Source: Apophysomyces variabilis (lineage: Eukaryota; Mucoromycota; Mucoromycetes; Mucorales; Mucoraceae). Taken from it: a stretch of 64,000 nucleotides of DNA. The DNA lies in the NCBI GenBank assembly GCA_002749535.1, contig MZZL01000041.1, positions 62,001 to 126,000 of the forward strand. The letters run 5' to 3'. Under the pieces are notes generated by a model, which worked only from the letters and a program-made list of their open reading frames with translations, was not told where the DNA came from and made no database searches. The position numbers were made by a program, and so were the translations under genes. Of this stretch, positions 12,239 through 22,735 are shown piece by piece; within the stretch, counting starts at the first letter, position 1, and every line of letters starts with the position of its first letter.

Positions 12239-13787
12239 TTGAGACGAATTTGCATTTTTTTTAAACCAAATCAATTTCTTTTTTTTTTGAGACTAAGGAA
12301 GCAATTTATTGAGACAATCACATCTTTTTCCTGGAATACGGGAAACCGACCAATTTATTGAGACAACATGTACTACTTCAAGCCGATCTCTTTTTTCAGG
12401 CACCGATCCCAATAAGTCTCGGCATGTCTTATCCAACCTTGACAATCGGCTGTAGTAACTGTCTTGCATGCCTCATCAATGCGCGGCGTGAGCATGCCAG
12501 ACTTGTCAAGCGGGTTTCTTCTAATATTCTTCTTGATCTTAGACCAGCATTCTTCAATCGGGTTCGAGAAGGGCGAATATGACGACATAAACAAAGGTTT
12601 ATAGCCGCGCTTGTTGATAGCATCCACGACAAAGCGAGAGTGATGGATTCTGCAATTATCCATTACAGTAAACATATTCTTCATATTATGTTTATTCAGG
12701 ATGTCCATCACCGAGTCCATAAACCAGACAATATGATAAGCTTAGTGCCTTTCTTAAGTTTTACTGGTTTTGCATCGGTTTGAGCACTAATTTTTCTCTT
12801 CTTGGAAGGAGCCGGCTCAGGAAACTCCTTCTCAATCATTGACTGCATCACTCTTCTTTAATGGCTCCACCTTTGAGAAGCAGACCCTCCCAAATGGAGA
12901 GATACAACCCACAATACTGATATTTACACCCTTCTGGGTGTGTACTTTTACGACAGCAGGAACCCCAACCCTTGACCATGCACGGCCTCTCATCAACTGT
13001 GGGTGGAAGCCTGCTTCATCAACAAACACGCAATTCTCCTGAAAGTTGACACGGCAGCTTTCCACTGACTGATGATGTCGAACCGCAGCTCAATAGTTCT
13101 TGGGGCATTGCGGGCCAAAGTGTACTTTGTTGCTTGCTTCAACGAGATCGCGCACTTCTCCGAAATATGCTTATAAAGGCCAGGAATGGATATTTCAAGG
13201 CCTTCAAAATGCTCATAGAGCTTCTGTTTTGCTTCTGCAAGAACAATTGGTGGATTATCGTCAAATAGCTTAATCCAAAAAGCTGAATGCTCAGGAAAAA
13301 GCTTTTTTGGCTCACGCTTAACTTGCTTCTTCACGCTCCCAGGAAGAACTGTTCCAGAACCGGCGTTGAACTCGTTTAGCAACCGGTAAGCAGAGCTACG
13401 AGGTATGTCACAGTGCTCTGCAGCTTTCGGTACTATGAGTCCTTCTTCTTGAATCAACCTAACGAAACGAGCAATCTGCTCCTCGCCGTACTTCTTGTAT
13501 TTTGGCCGTGTTGTAATGGATACTTCCTTGAAGTCCTGAACAAGGCTATCTACCGCTTTGTCTATTGTTTCGTCCATCGCAACCGGCTGTGTCTCAGGTT
13601 CAGGAACAGTGTCGAATTCGACGAGCATCTCAAGTTGGCCATCCTCGATCGCGGAATCATCAGTCCATCTCATCTGAGCTCTCATCGTAGGCTAAGAGGA
13701 GGTTCTCATCAGGATTTTAGTGAATGAAAGTCCATTTGGTTTTAAAATAAAATCGATTCGTCTAAAAGAAAGTGCAAATTGTCTCAA
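12239..13787 (-). mobile_element. Tc1/mariner-like element, left copy
   Basis: About 1.55 kb element enclosing a transposase relic read leftwards. Terminal sequence resembling TGCAAATT(C)GTCTCAA occurs at both ends, pointing outwards (plus strand 13771-13787; minus strand 12254-12239). The outer side also carries two inner copies of a GTCTCAATAAATTG motif, at about 12295-12318 and 12350-12365. A TA target duplication was not confirmed. It is the mirror image of the copy at 15637-17165. Confidence 0.65.
12373..13685 (-). pseudogene. Tc1/mariner transposase (DD34E), frameshifted, left copy
   Basis: Reads leftwards in three blocks. Block one (13685-12993) has an N-terminal helix-turn-helix (CDIPRSSAYRLLNEF). 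Block two carries the first catalytic Asp (CVFVDEAGFHPQLM, about 13040). Block three (12720-12373) carries the second (TVMDNCRIHHSRF) and the Glu (SPFSNPIEECWSKI). The Asp-Glu spacing is 34 residues, so this is a DD34E enzyme of the IS630/Tc1/mariner superfamily. One-base frameshifts separate the blocks: after QWKAA (about 13054), after KKSDA (about 12842) and before the FMDSVMD segment (about 12735). All three also occur in the right copy, so the element was dead before it was duplicated. Confidence 0.88.
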
Positions 13788-13903
13788 GCTACTGCACCAA
13801 CGATCCGAATTGGCTCTGCGGGACCACCGACTGGCTCTGCGGGACCACCCACTGGCTCTGCGGGCTGCGGAACGCCCTGTCTTCCATCTCTCCCTGACAT
13901 TGT

Positions 13904-14391
13904 CATGGCAACAAAAGACACCGTTACGCGATTCAAATGCAATGAATGCAATGAAGCTTTTTCGACGGCGGCTGTATTAAAGAATCATCGCTACCGTTCT
14001 CATTTGCATCAGATTGCAACATCATGGATAAAATTGAACTATTGTTTAACAATGAACTCCCCACGATTCCAGTGATAAGGAATATTGATCTTAACCAGCA
14101 GTTGCAGAAGTTAGCTCCGCTTCTCTCTCCCGAACTTGTAAAAGGGAATAGCTCCATTTCTCGTGTCATCCACGATATTTTTACTGAATCTTCTAAACAA
14201 TTTCGAAACAATTAAAGAGAATTTGAATCGTGCCGCACTGGAAGGGCTTCATCTATTGTATCTGATTTAAGAAGTTGTGGATACTACAAATCTGAATTAC
14301 ATGGTATTTATGTCTATTGTAAAGTGCTAAGTCGCCAAGATGATCAAAGCAGCCAACATGTTTGCCTTTGTGCAATGAGGTGAAAAGACCA
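13904..14391 (+). pseudogene. C2H2 zinc-finger ORF inside the inverted repeat, left copy
   Basis: From an ATG at 13904 a frame encodes one clear C2H2 finger: FKCNECNEAFSTAAVLKNH plus RYRSH (C-x2-C-x12-H-x4-H). Just after the finger the frame shifts to one containing MDKIELLFNNELPTIPVIRN and KLAPLLSPELVKGN (to 14215). It then shifts again to a further coding-like segment, RSCGYYKSELHGIYVYCKVL, ending at 14391. Upstream are three near-perfect 21-bp repeats (CTGGCTCTGCGGGACCACC) that would read Gly-Ser-Ala-Gly-Pro-Pro. It is convergent to nothing and divergent from the transposase. Most likely a broken host-type gene copied along with the element; a transposon accessory gene is the alternative. 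Confidence 0.6.
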
Positions 14392-14488
14392 GCAGTGTTA
14401 CTACATAACACATGTATAACCAACTGAGATAGCACAATAGAAAAAAAATAAAAGGGACTTGAGAATAAGCGAGACTCAATAAGATGAT

Positions 14489-14935
14489 GAGACATTGAAA
14501 CCCCCTACTGTATACATTTATGTCAATGTACGACAAAGAAGTCTGAACACAACGATCTGGACATTTTAGCTCATGCTATTTGAATTCATAGTAGCAATAA
14601 CGGCTATAACCTGTAGGCGTTGATGTCGTATCCGACATTGGCATATTACCATAATCGGGCACCTTCAGTCTCGATCTGATCTGAGTATCAACTAGTAGAC
14701 TTCTAATTCAACATTACACAGACTGAGTAATGTCAACTTCTTGACAATGCAATTCTCCGACAGTCTCAAGGATCGAGACCTCTCTTCAACGTCTGTCAGA
14801 ATGGCTCTCGGTCATCCTAGGTAAGTCCTAATTGTCAGCCACGATGAACAGGGTAACTTATTATTAATGTCCGCTAGGTCAATGAACGACAGATCAATTG
14901 GTATAAAAGTGAACCTTCTTCAATCGATAAAGCAT
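14489..14935. other. Unique spacer of the giant inverted repeat
   Basis: The 447 bases between the two arms have no mirror copy and no convincing gene. A TATAAAAG motif lies at about 14902. It could be the original sequence between two facing insertions, or the loop left by a foldback duplication. Confidence 0.7.
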
Positions 14936-15032
14936 ATCATCTTATTGAGTCTCGCTTATTCTCAAGTCCCTTTTATTTTTTTTCTATTGTGCTATCTCAG
15001 TTGGTTATACATGTGTTATGTAGTAACACTGC

Positions 15033-15520
15033 TGGTCTTTTCACCTCATTGCACAAAGGCAAACATGTTGGCTGCTTTGATCATCTTGGCGACTTAGCAC
15101 TTTACAATAGACATAAATACCATGTAATTCAGATTTGTAGTATCCACAACTTCTTAAATCAGATACAATAGATGAAGCCCTTCCAGTGCGGCACGATTCA
15201 AATTCTCTTTAATTGTTTCGAAATTGTTTAGAAGATTCAGTAAAAATATCGTGGATGACACGAGAAATGGAGCTATTCCCTTTTACAAGTTCGGGAGAGA
15301 GAAGCGGAGCTAACTTCTGCAACTGCTGGTTAAGATCAATATTCCTTATCACTGGAATCGTGGGGAGTTCATTGTTAAACAATAGTTCAATTTTATCCAT
15401 GATGTTGCAATCTGATGCAAATGAGAACGGTAGCGATGATTCTTTAATACAGCCGCCGTCGAAAAAGCTTCATTGCATTCATTGCATTTGAATCGCGTAA
15501 CGGTGTCTTTTGTTGCCATG
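15033..15520 (-). pseudogene. C2H2 zinc-finger ORF inside the inverted repeat, right copy
   Basis: Identical inverted copy of the zinc-finger reading frames at 13904-14391, including the same frame breaks after the finger. Neither copy preserves an open full-length frame. Confidence 0.6.
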
Positions 15521-15636
15521 ACAATGTCAGGGAGAGATGGAAGACAGGGCGTTCCGCAGCCCGCAGAGCCAGTGGGTGGTCCCGCAGAGCCAGTCGGTGG
15601 TCCCGCAGAGCCAATTCGGATCGTTGGTGCAGTAGC

Positions 15637-17165
15637 TTGAGACAATTTGCACTTTCTTTTAGACGAATCGATTTTATTTTAAAACCAAATGGACTTTCAT
15701 TCACTAAAATCCTGATGAGAACCTCCTCTTAGCCTACGATGAGAGCTCAGATGAGATGGACTGATGATTCCGCGATCGAGGATGGCCAACTTGAGATGCT
15801 CGTCGAATTCGACACTGTTCCTGAACCTGAGACACAGCCGGTTGCGATGGACGAAACAATAGACAAAGCGGTAGATAGCCTTGTTCAGGACTTCAAGGAA
15901 GTATCCATTACAACACGGCCAAAATACAAGAAGTACGGCGAGGAGCAGATTGCTCGTTTCGTTAGGTTGATTCAAGAAGAAGGACTCATAGTACCGAAAG
16001 CTGCAGAGCACTGTGACATACCTCGTAGCTCTGCTTACCGGTTGCTAAACGAGTTCAACGCCGGTTCTGGAACAGTTCTTCCTGGGAGCGTGAAGAAGCA
16101 AGTTAAGCGTGAGCCAAAAAAGCTTTTTCCTGAGCATTCAGCTTTTTGGATTAAGCTATTTGACGATAATCCACCAATTGTTCTTGCAGAAGCAAAACAG
16201 AAGCTCTATGAGCATTTTGAAGGCCTTGAAATATCCATTCCTGGCCTTTATAAGCATATTTCGGAGAAGTGCGCGATCTCGTTGAAGCAAGCAACAAAGT
16301 ACACTTTGGCCCGCAATGCCCCAAGAACTATTGAGCTGCGGTTCGACATCATCAGTCAGTGGAAAGCTGCCGTGTCAACTTTCAGGAGAATTGCGTGTTT
16401 GTTGATGAAGCAGGCTTCCACCCACAGTTGATGAGAGGCCGTGCATGGTCAAGGGTTGGGGTTCCTGCTGTCGTAAAAGTACACACCCAGAAGGGTGTAA
16501 ATATCAGTATTGTGGGTTGTATCTCTCCATTTGGGAGGGTCTGCTTCTCAAAGGTGGAGCCATTAAAGAAGAGTGATGCAGTCAATGATTGAGAAGGAGT
16601 TTCCTGAGCCGGCTCCTTCCAAGAAGAGAAAAATTAGTGCTCAAACCGATGCAAAACCAGTAAAACTTAAGAAAGGCACTAAGCTTATCATATTGTCTGG
16701 TTTATGGACTCGGTGATGGACATCCTGAATAAACATAATATGAAGAATATGTTTACTGTAATGGATAATTGCAGAATCCATCACTCTCGCTTTGTCGTGG
16801 ATGCTATCAACAAGCGCGGCTATAAACCTTTGTTTATGTCGTCATATTCGCCCTTCTCGAACCCGATTGAAGAATGCTGGTCTAAGATCAAGAAGAATAT
16901 TAGAAGAAACCCGCTTGACAAGTCTGGCATGCTCACGCCGCGCATTGATGAGGCATGCAAGACAGTTACTACAGCCGATTGTCAAGGTTGGATAAGACAT
17001 GCCGAGACTTATTGGGATCGGTGCCTGAAAAAAGAGATCGGCTTGAAGTAGTACATGTTGTCTCAATAAATTGGTCGATTTCCCGTATTCCAGGAAAAAG
17101 ATGTGATTTTCTCAATAAATTGCTTCCTTAGTCTCAAAAAAAAAAAATAAAGTGCGTCTCAAAAA
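15637..17165 (+). mobile_element. Tc1/mariner-like element, right copy
   Basis: Mirror copy of the left element. Its outer end (17142-17165) reads AAAGTGCGTCTCAAA and differs from the left element's outer end, whereas the inner ends are identical. A further CGTCTCAAA motif lies at about 17204. The outer 20-40 bases being different while 2.2 kb inside is identical means the duplication breakpoint lies within the terminal repeat. Confidence 0.65.
15739..17051 (+). pseudogene. Tc1/mariner transposase (DD34E), frameshifted, right copy
   Basis: Same three blocks as the left copy: 15739-16431 (helix-turn-helix), 16359-16592 (first catalytic Asp, VDEAGFHPQLM) and 16704-17051 (VMDNCRIHH and NPIEECW). 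The same three frameshifts are present at mirrored positions near 16370, 16582 and 16689. All three acidic catalytic residues are still encoded but in different frames. The ATG at 15739 is supported by the immediate N-terminal acidic segment preceding the DNA-binding domain. Confidence 0.88.
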
Positions 17166-17456
17166 AAGAGGACATTCGTCTAAATTAGGAAGTTCAGTTC
17201 GTCTCAAAAAAAAATTTGTTTTCTTGTTAATTTGCCTCCGGGAATTTTCAAAGAGCGCTAGGGCTTGACTGGGTCGGCTTGGGAATCACAGCACGTGCAC
17301 ACACCCCTACTACAATGCACCGAGCCCTTGCCCTCAATGTCACATTTCTGAACGCAAGCTTTTATAATGGATATGCAATTCCCAGTTAATCTCTTTTGTA
17401 GATCTATTATAAAAGGTCAATAACGAGCATAATAACAAACCAGCGTTAAATCTACC
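17166..17456. other. Flank of the inverted repeat
   Basis: Short stretch between the transposon end and the secreted-peptide gene; it likely contains the 3' untranslated region of that gene. Nothing else seen. Confidence 0.5.
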
Positions 17457-17624
17457 TTAAGAAGACGATCCAGCAGGAGCTTTGTCTTTCACGGTTGCTT
17501 TCACAAGCTCGTTCAGAGAGGTAACACGGGAGGGTTCTTGACCAGCAGAAGCGGGGATCACGCTCGCCTTGACCATGACTGCAAAATAGAGAGAGACAAT
17601 AGCTAAGAGAGTAGCGAACCGCAT
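17457..17624 (-). CDS. Small secreted peptide, 55 aa
   Basis: An unspliced 55-codon frame starts at the ATG at 17624-17622 and ends in TAA at 17459-17457. The first 20 residues, MRFATLLAIVSLYFAVMVKA, form a textbook signal peptide: a basic residue, a hydrophobic core, and an Ala before the likely cleavage site. The predicted mature peptide is about 35 residues, SVIPASAGQEPSRVTSLNEL followed by a Lys/Ala/Ser-rich tail; it has no Cys. A TATAAA box lies 84 bases upstream. I do not recognise the family. It sits 0.3 kb beyond the giant inverted repeat. Too small for routine gene finders; it could be a chance ORF, but signal peptide plus TATA box argue for a real gene. Confidence 0.55.
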   Translation of the reverse strand: MRFATLLAIVSLYFAVMVKASVIPASAGQEPSRVTSLNELVKATVKDKAPAGSSS

Positions 17625-17707
17625 GATAGAAATTTGACAGAAAAGTGCAATAGAAAGAAAAATGTAATGGATGCAGACCGCCAGATCCTGCGATCTCTTC
17701 TGTCGAT

Positions 17708-17713
17708 TTTATA
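17708..17713 (-). promoter_or_regulatory. TATA box of the small secreted peptide gene
   Basis: TATAAA on the minus strand (GCTATAAAATCG context) lies 84 bases upstream of the ATG, a normal fungal distance. Confidence 0.5.
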
Positions 17714-20316
17714 GCAAAACGACATCTTTACGATCTGGATGTCCTTCACAGTCACGAATGTCCACTATGCCACAAGAGGCGCATTTTTGTTTATAGTTGT
17801 GAATTAGATGCAACAATACAGTTGGTAAGGAGTTGCTGCCGGGGCTGCTATTACTTCATCACCTCTGTCCTACAGAGAGAGAAACATTCAGTCAAATACT
17901 GAAAAATCATTTCTTCTTGTAGCAAAGCTGCCAGTAGCTTTCACACAGCTGTTATATATACGATACTTTAACCCATCAGCGGAGAAGCAGCACAGATCAT
18001 ATCGGATAGTCGTTTTAGGGCTTCTGGGAATCACCAAAAATAGCTTAAGCAAAAGTTCAGCCCATTACCTTTTTGCTACTGTTGCATTCTGTGTAGCCTA
18101 GTAAACTATGAGGTTTTTTTTTTTGAAAAAGCTAGTATGTCATTGGATTCAATGCACAATCTTCTAGAAGTTAGCAGGCCTTTGAGTAGTATTAAAGGTT
18201 AGCCTAATCTGCACTTCTTATTGAGGCGCAGTGTATTCCCTGGCCGAGACTTAGTCGTTTGCTTGCTAGGCATGCAGCAATGCCTACCACTTGGCCAAGC
18301 GTCCGGGCCATGTTCCCATCGAAGTTTGTGGATAGTATTAGCAGCGGATCATTTCACATTTAACATACCCATTACTCTTCATCACTGCACTATCTCGGTT
18401 CGGGTGTACCTTGGACGATGATATGCTTTATTGAAGGAAGTTGTTTTACATGAATAAACTGTGCTTTTTCTAGAGCTGAGCCACGACAAACTGTATGTCT
18501 TCTGTGTCTGCAAAGTTACCGAGCACCGTGCAGCTAATTGCAGGATTGCTTACAAGTCCACATGAGTATCGGATGACGAGCCCTTAAACCCGTTTCATTC
18601 GGATCAGCGTGTTCCGGGGTTGAATGTAAAACGACGTGCTGTTCATCATGTATAGCGTACTATGGCGCAAGAAAACGACGGCTTATTCGCACATAATGTC
18701 TATTAGCTACTACTGGTAATGATAGGTTTGTTAAGCAGTATATTGAAAAGAGCGTTGTCACCACTAAGGGAACAGTTAAGGTTTGCTTATTTTTTGGTCC
18801 TACGAGTACAAACAATAGCCCATACAGAAAGGTACTGCACGAATTAGTATGTCTATCCCTCCCGCGGATGTAGGTCTCTATATCACGTCCGTAAACTGGT
18901 TTTAAAGTTGATATGTAGCATTCACATTCTAAGGGTAGTATACATACTATCGCTATTCTTCGATCCAACCAGGGTTAACGTGTTAACCTGAAGTTCGGCT
19001 TGATATCGTGGGACTTCTGCAACAACGATCCAACGATCTGCATCCTGTACGTATTTGTCATATTCATGTCCTACCGTTTCAGATATCGAATTCCTTTAGA
19101 TTTCGGTAAGGAGCGAATGTACTTCTTGGTTGCATTTGTGTTTGCCTATATCTTCTTTCCGGGACCTGAATTTCTTAATTATACCATATAAACCATTACA
19201 TTGCCTGACAGGTGAAGGATTACAGCCACGGTAGCAGCATAGCAGTAGCTTACCAAAAAAAAAAAAAGAAAAGGACATGAGAACTCAATATACATTTCTG
19301 AACGTCTCAATATTTAATGCAATAGTGGAGGCATAAGATTAAGCTCCCTTGCCAAGGAAAATACTAACTGTGGGAAGTTTTCGATGACCAGACATACAGT
19401 AAACAAACTGATCCAGGAGCGTCTTTGGTTCTGACTAATAACATATTTCATTCCATGCATTGCCAAAGCAATTTTTATTATCTATGGGCCGTAACAATGT
19501 TCTGCAGCAAGATGATTCTACGCTTTCTCCCACTGGTGTCAACGACAACCAGTAACAGGCGCTCAAAAGACAAATCGTATGACAAAGAGAAAAATCTAAA
19601 TGCAATCAGACGATCGAAAACACAATTACGGGGACACTGCACACTTTCATTCTAGGAAGCACGTAGGATTAGGTGGAAATCAGGAACAGATTCAATACTT
19701 AACGATGAATGTGCAATGGTATCGGTTCCTCGGGAAATTGATCGAACTTTTTGGATGTCCAGGAATGAGTCACAAATCAGTGGCTGAAAATGACTGCGAA
19801 ATATTTACAATATGAAAATGCCCTATAAAAATGTGCCCAACACATGGTTTTTCCTAGTTTACACAATGTCTCCTTTTTTCTCTTAAGAGGTAGATATTTT
19901 GTTGGCTAGGATGATAGTCGTACGGTATGTCTGATTATGGGTGCTTCACAAAGGCCCCTTTTTCCCATTGTGTTAAAAGGTGAACCCACCTTTGTGCCCC
20001 GTAAAAATGTGGATAACTCGTACAGCGTCTGAGCTAAACAAAACAAAACCAAAATAACGAAGAAAATGAAAAAGGAAAATCACATTCCAAAATAAAAAGC
20101 ACAACATCGTGAAGATCAGTGAGCTTCCAATAATAAAGTACGATTAACCATGACCATCTCGTGTAAGACCTTGGGCGCAGTGCCATGTGATTAGCTCAAA
20201 GGAAAGGAAAAGAAAAAAAAAAAAAGCGAATTTGCCACGCAAGTCATCAGAAACGTTTGTTTCTTTCCTGCTTTGACTCAAACCCCGTCACTGTTTCTTT
20301 TTCACGTCATTACGCA
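17714..20316. other. Gene-poor stretch upstream of the TMX-like gene
   Basis: Only short frames without motifs (for example 18660-18968 minus and 19425-19815 plus). Several poly-A and poly-T runs. The last 150 bases are the promoter and leader of the thioredoxin-like gene. Confidence 0.5.
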
Positions 20317-21182
20317 ATGAATCTCGTTCGCGTTTTGATTGTATTTGCCTTGGTAGTAGCAGGTTGTGTTGCGCAGATTGTCCAAGTAACCGATGAAAAC
20401 TTTGGAAAACTGATGAAAGACAACGCCGAATGGGTTTTGGAATTGTAAGAGAGAAGATATTGGCGGAAATATTGCATAGCAGACCGACTCATCCTTTTCG
20501 TTTCTTTCGGGAACATTGCAGTCATGCTCCTTGGTGTGGTCATTGTAAACGATTTGAACCCAAGTTCTATGAAACAGAAAAATTAGTTCGATCCACTTCC
20601 GTCGTGGCTAAGTTTGGTCAAGTGGATACAGAAGTCAATCCCGGTCTGGCTGCTAGATTCTTTATCTCGCGTTTACCAACATTGGTTCACATTAAGAATG
20701 GTCAAGGTAAATGATACAAAGTTTGTCAAAGGAAAGAACAGGAGAAGAATGCAAACTTATTGTTTAATAACAAAAGTGCGCATAATCGATCAACGCGATC
20801 CACGAGCCTTGGTAGAATTATTGGAGTATCAGACGTGGCGAAACATTGCTCCTGTCAACTCAATGGTTTCCCCTTTTAGCTTGTTGTAAGTTTCGGATTG
20901 GAGAAAGGGAAAAGTAAATTTACACTCAATCTTTTATACTTTGCTTGCAGTGGTATCTTTGTGGGCTATATCGGTTTGACAGTCAAATACGTATCTCGCG
21001 TATCTCCCTGGGCAGTGGGAGCCGGTTTGGCAACCCTGATACTAATGCTGCTTGCCATTCCCTTCATCTTTGGATCGTCTGAAACTACTCATCATGCGAG
21101 TCGCGCTATGGATGCTGTTTCTGGATCATCTCAAACTTCTTCCCATGAAAAACGCTCTAGCCGACCGAAGCGCATAGATTGA
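20317..21182 (+). CDS. TMX1-like thioredoxin-related transmembrane protein (PDI family)
   Basis: ER membrane thiol oxidoreductase, expected to assist disulfide formation or reduction in secretory proteins. Four exons, 20317-20444, 20522-20706, 20777-20885 and 20951-21182, give 217 aa with consistent phases. A signal peptide (MNLVRVLIVFALVVAGCVA) is followed by the thioredoxin domain with active site WCGHC (Cys48 and Cys51), the FISRLPTLVHIKNGQ cis-Pro region, and LLEYQTWRNIAPVNS as in TMX1. One or two transmembrane helices follow (about 135-185), then a basic Ser-rich cytosolic tail ending KRID. Animal TMX1 has CPAC; CGHC here is the classic PDI site. The ATG at 20317 is chosen because it opens the signal peptide. 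Confidence 0.88.
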
Positions 21183-22212
21183 TATTTGAAAGAATTAGAT
21201 AGCCGGTTATTCTGCAGCTTTCGCAATGTCATTTGCGTCATTTAGAAAGTACTTTTGCGTTGACTGGTAAATACAGTAAATTTGGTTGTAAACAGAGTCC
21301 TGTAAACAGAATGCTTAACATTCAGCAAAAAAAAGGCGCCCTTCTACTGTTCATAGTCCAAATGATAAGAATCTAAGATGAAAATAACAACGAATTACCC
21401 ATGCTTTTACCACTCTACGACAATGTTCATTCAAAAAATGAAAAATAGAATAGAACGAGAAGAATCGGTGGATTATTGACCGGCATAATGCATTAGCAAC
21501 AAACTTTCCGAATGGTGGCACGCTACAGGATGTGGGTACCTTCAATTAGCATCCAGATCCGAGAAAGCTAGCTTGTTGCTAAATGATATATCTCTAATGC
21601 TTTGGGTCTGCCTTTGGTTCACTCTTACATAAAATATCGTGATGCATAACAGGAGTTCTAGTGAAGTATGGACTGACTGTTATTATGAGCAAAACACTGT
21701 TTCTAAAGTGGGAATCATCATGTCATCATCCAGCTGTTCTCAAGACGTACAAACAATAAAACGTAAATACCAACAAGGTAAAGCAATCTAAAGTCGAACC
21801 GAATCAAAGCAATTACAGGATGGTAATATGGCTGATCTAAGGCAACAAACGTGTTAAATGCCAACCATCTAAGTCTCTATAAGCTGAAATATTCCCTTCC
21901 TAGAAGGACGGACGCGTTGCGAGATTGTTGAATTATCTGTAATAGTAGACTGATATCACATGAGAATATATATATATATAGGCAAACATTCCATCACCAG
22001 CAGCCGAAATACAGCACCTCTGCACTATGGCTCGGTATGGTTGCAAAGGTTTTCTGCTTAATAGTCATTTAGCTCGTTATCTTCTGCATTGACTTGGAGA
22101 AGCTGTGATTAGTATATTTATATAAGGCATGACAGGGTGCGTATCAAACGTCTGACGATCTTTAATTCACAAAGAATCTTTCCGCCGCTGCTTTTTTTCC
22201 CTTTTGCTCTCC
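21183..22212. other. Intergenic
   Basis: 3' flank of the TMX-like gene. It includes a short TA-repeat at 21968-21979 and no recognisable gene. Confidence 0.5.
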
Positions 22213-22735
22213 ATGTCATCTACAGAAGGCATACCTATCACTAATTAGCTTACTTGGCTTACTCAGTGGGCTATCCATCCCATCCGAGTTACAATACTCA
22301 GAAACATCGCCTGATGGTCTAATAGTGAAGATTTTTGTCGTTTACAGACCGTTGGAGTCTTTGTCTACAATATTTCCGAAATTGGCTGCCATCCTGGCAC
22401 ATAGTGATCTTCTCCTGAGGACAAATAAGGGTAGTCATTATCTGCTGGAGTACGCAAACGATGGAAAGCCCCATCTCAAGGAAGTAGAATATACGATAAC
22501 CAAAAGACAACGGAGGGCTGCATGCGTTTTGGATATGAATCTATTAAAATGTGCGGATACTCCTGGGAAAAGCAGCTTGAAGGACGTAGACCACCGTCTG
22601 GAAAGATACTGAATATAGCACAAAAGGAAATGCAAAAATTTGATGCCTTTCGGCTTCGATATTACGGAAGGTGAAATGTGCCACACGGCACAACGTCGAT
22701 TGCCAGATGCCTGGGATATCCTAAAAGACGATTGA
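22213..22735 (+). pseudogene. Unrecognised H...C protein family, degraded copy 1
   Basis: Decayed paralogue of the genes at 34314-34899 and 36174-37510. A frame with IVKIFVVYRPL, then AHSDLLLRTNKGSHYLLEY and HLKEVEYTI (22325 onward), shifts frame to GYESIKMCGYSWEKQLEGRR and IAQKEMQK. A second one-base shift leads to GEMCHTAQRRLPDAWDILKDD, stop at 22735. The hydrophobic segment between the two N-terminal motifs is shorter than in copy 3. The conserved His (AHSDLLL) and Cys (MCHTAQ) are both kept. An ATG at 22213 starts a short MSSTE-like leader that meets a stop, so an intron or a lesion lies there. Confidence 0.65.

Larger units (their letters stand above)
12279..14488. repeat. Left arm of giant inverted repeat
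   Basis: About 2.21 kb that recurs in inverted orientation at 14936-17145 (position x pairs with 29424 minus x). I find only two mismatches, both within about 90 bases of the outer edge, plus a length difference in a terminal A-run (10 versus 12). All predicted reading frames in the two arms are identical. The arm includes nearly all of the Tc1/mariner element plus 0.7 kb beyond its inner end. The identity stops inside the outer element end rather than at it. Confidence 0.95.
14936..17145. repeat. Right arm of giant inverted repeat
   Basis: Mirror image of 12279-14488 with only two substitutions found (GGTCGATTT versus GGTCGGTTT and GATTTTCTC versus GATTGTCTC), both near the outer edge. Two arms of 2.2 kb this similar must be very recent or held identical by gene conversion. 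An assembly artefact is the third possibility. Confidence 0.95.

Noticed and set aside
11652..12361. Several overlapping frames on both strands
   Set aside because: They are translations of the GC-rich tandem repeat array, not genes.
14253..15171. Hydrophobic frames near the palindrome centre on both strands
   Set aside because: Antisense shadows of the zinc-finger-side coding blocks plus spacer; no independent support.
18660..18968. 102-codon minus-strand frame
   Set aside because: Composition not protein-like and no family match recalled.
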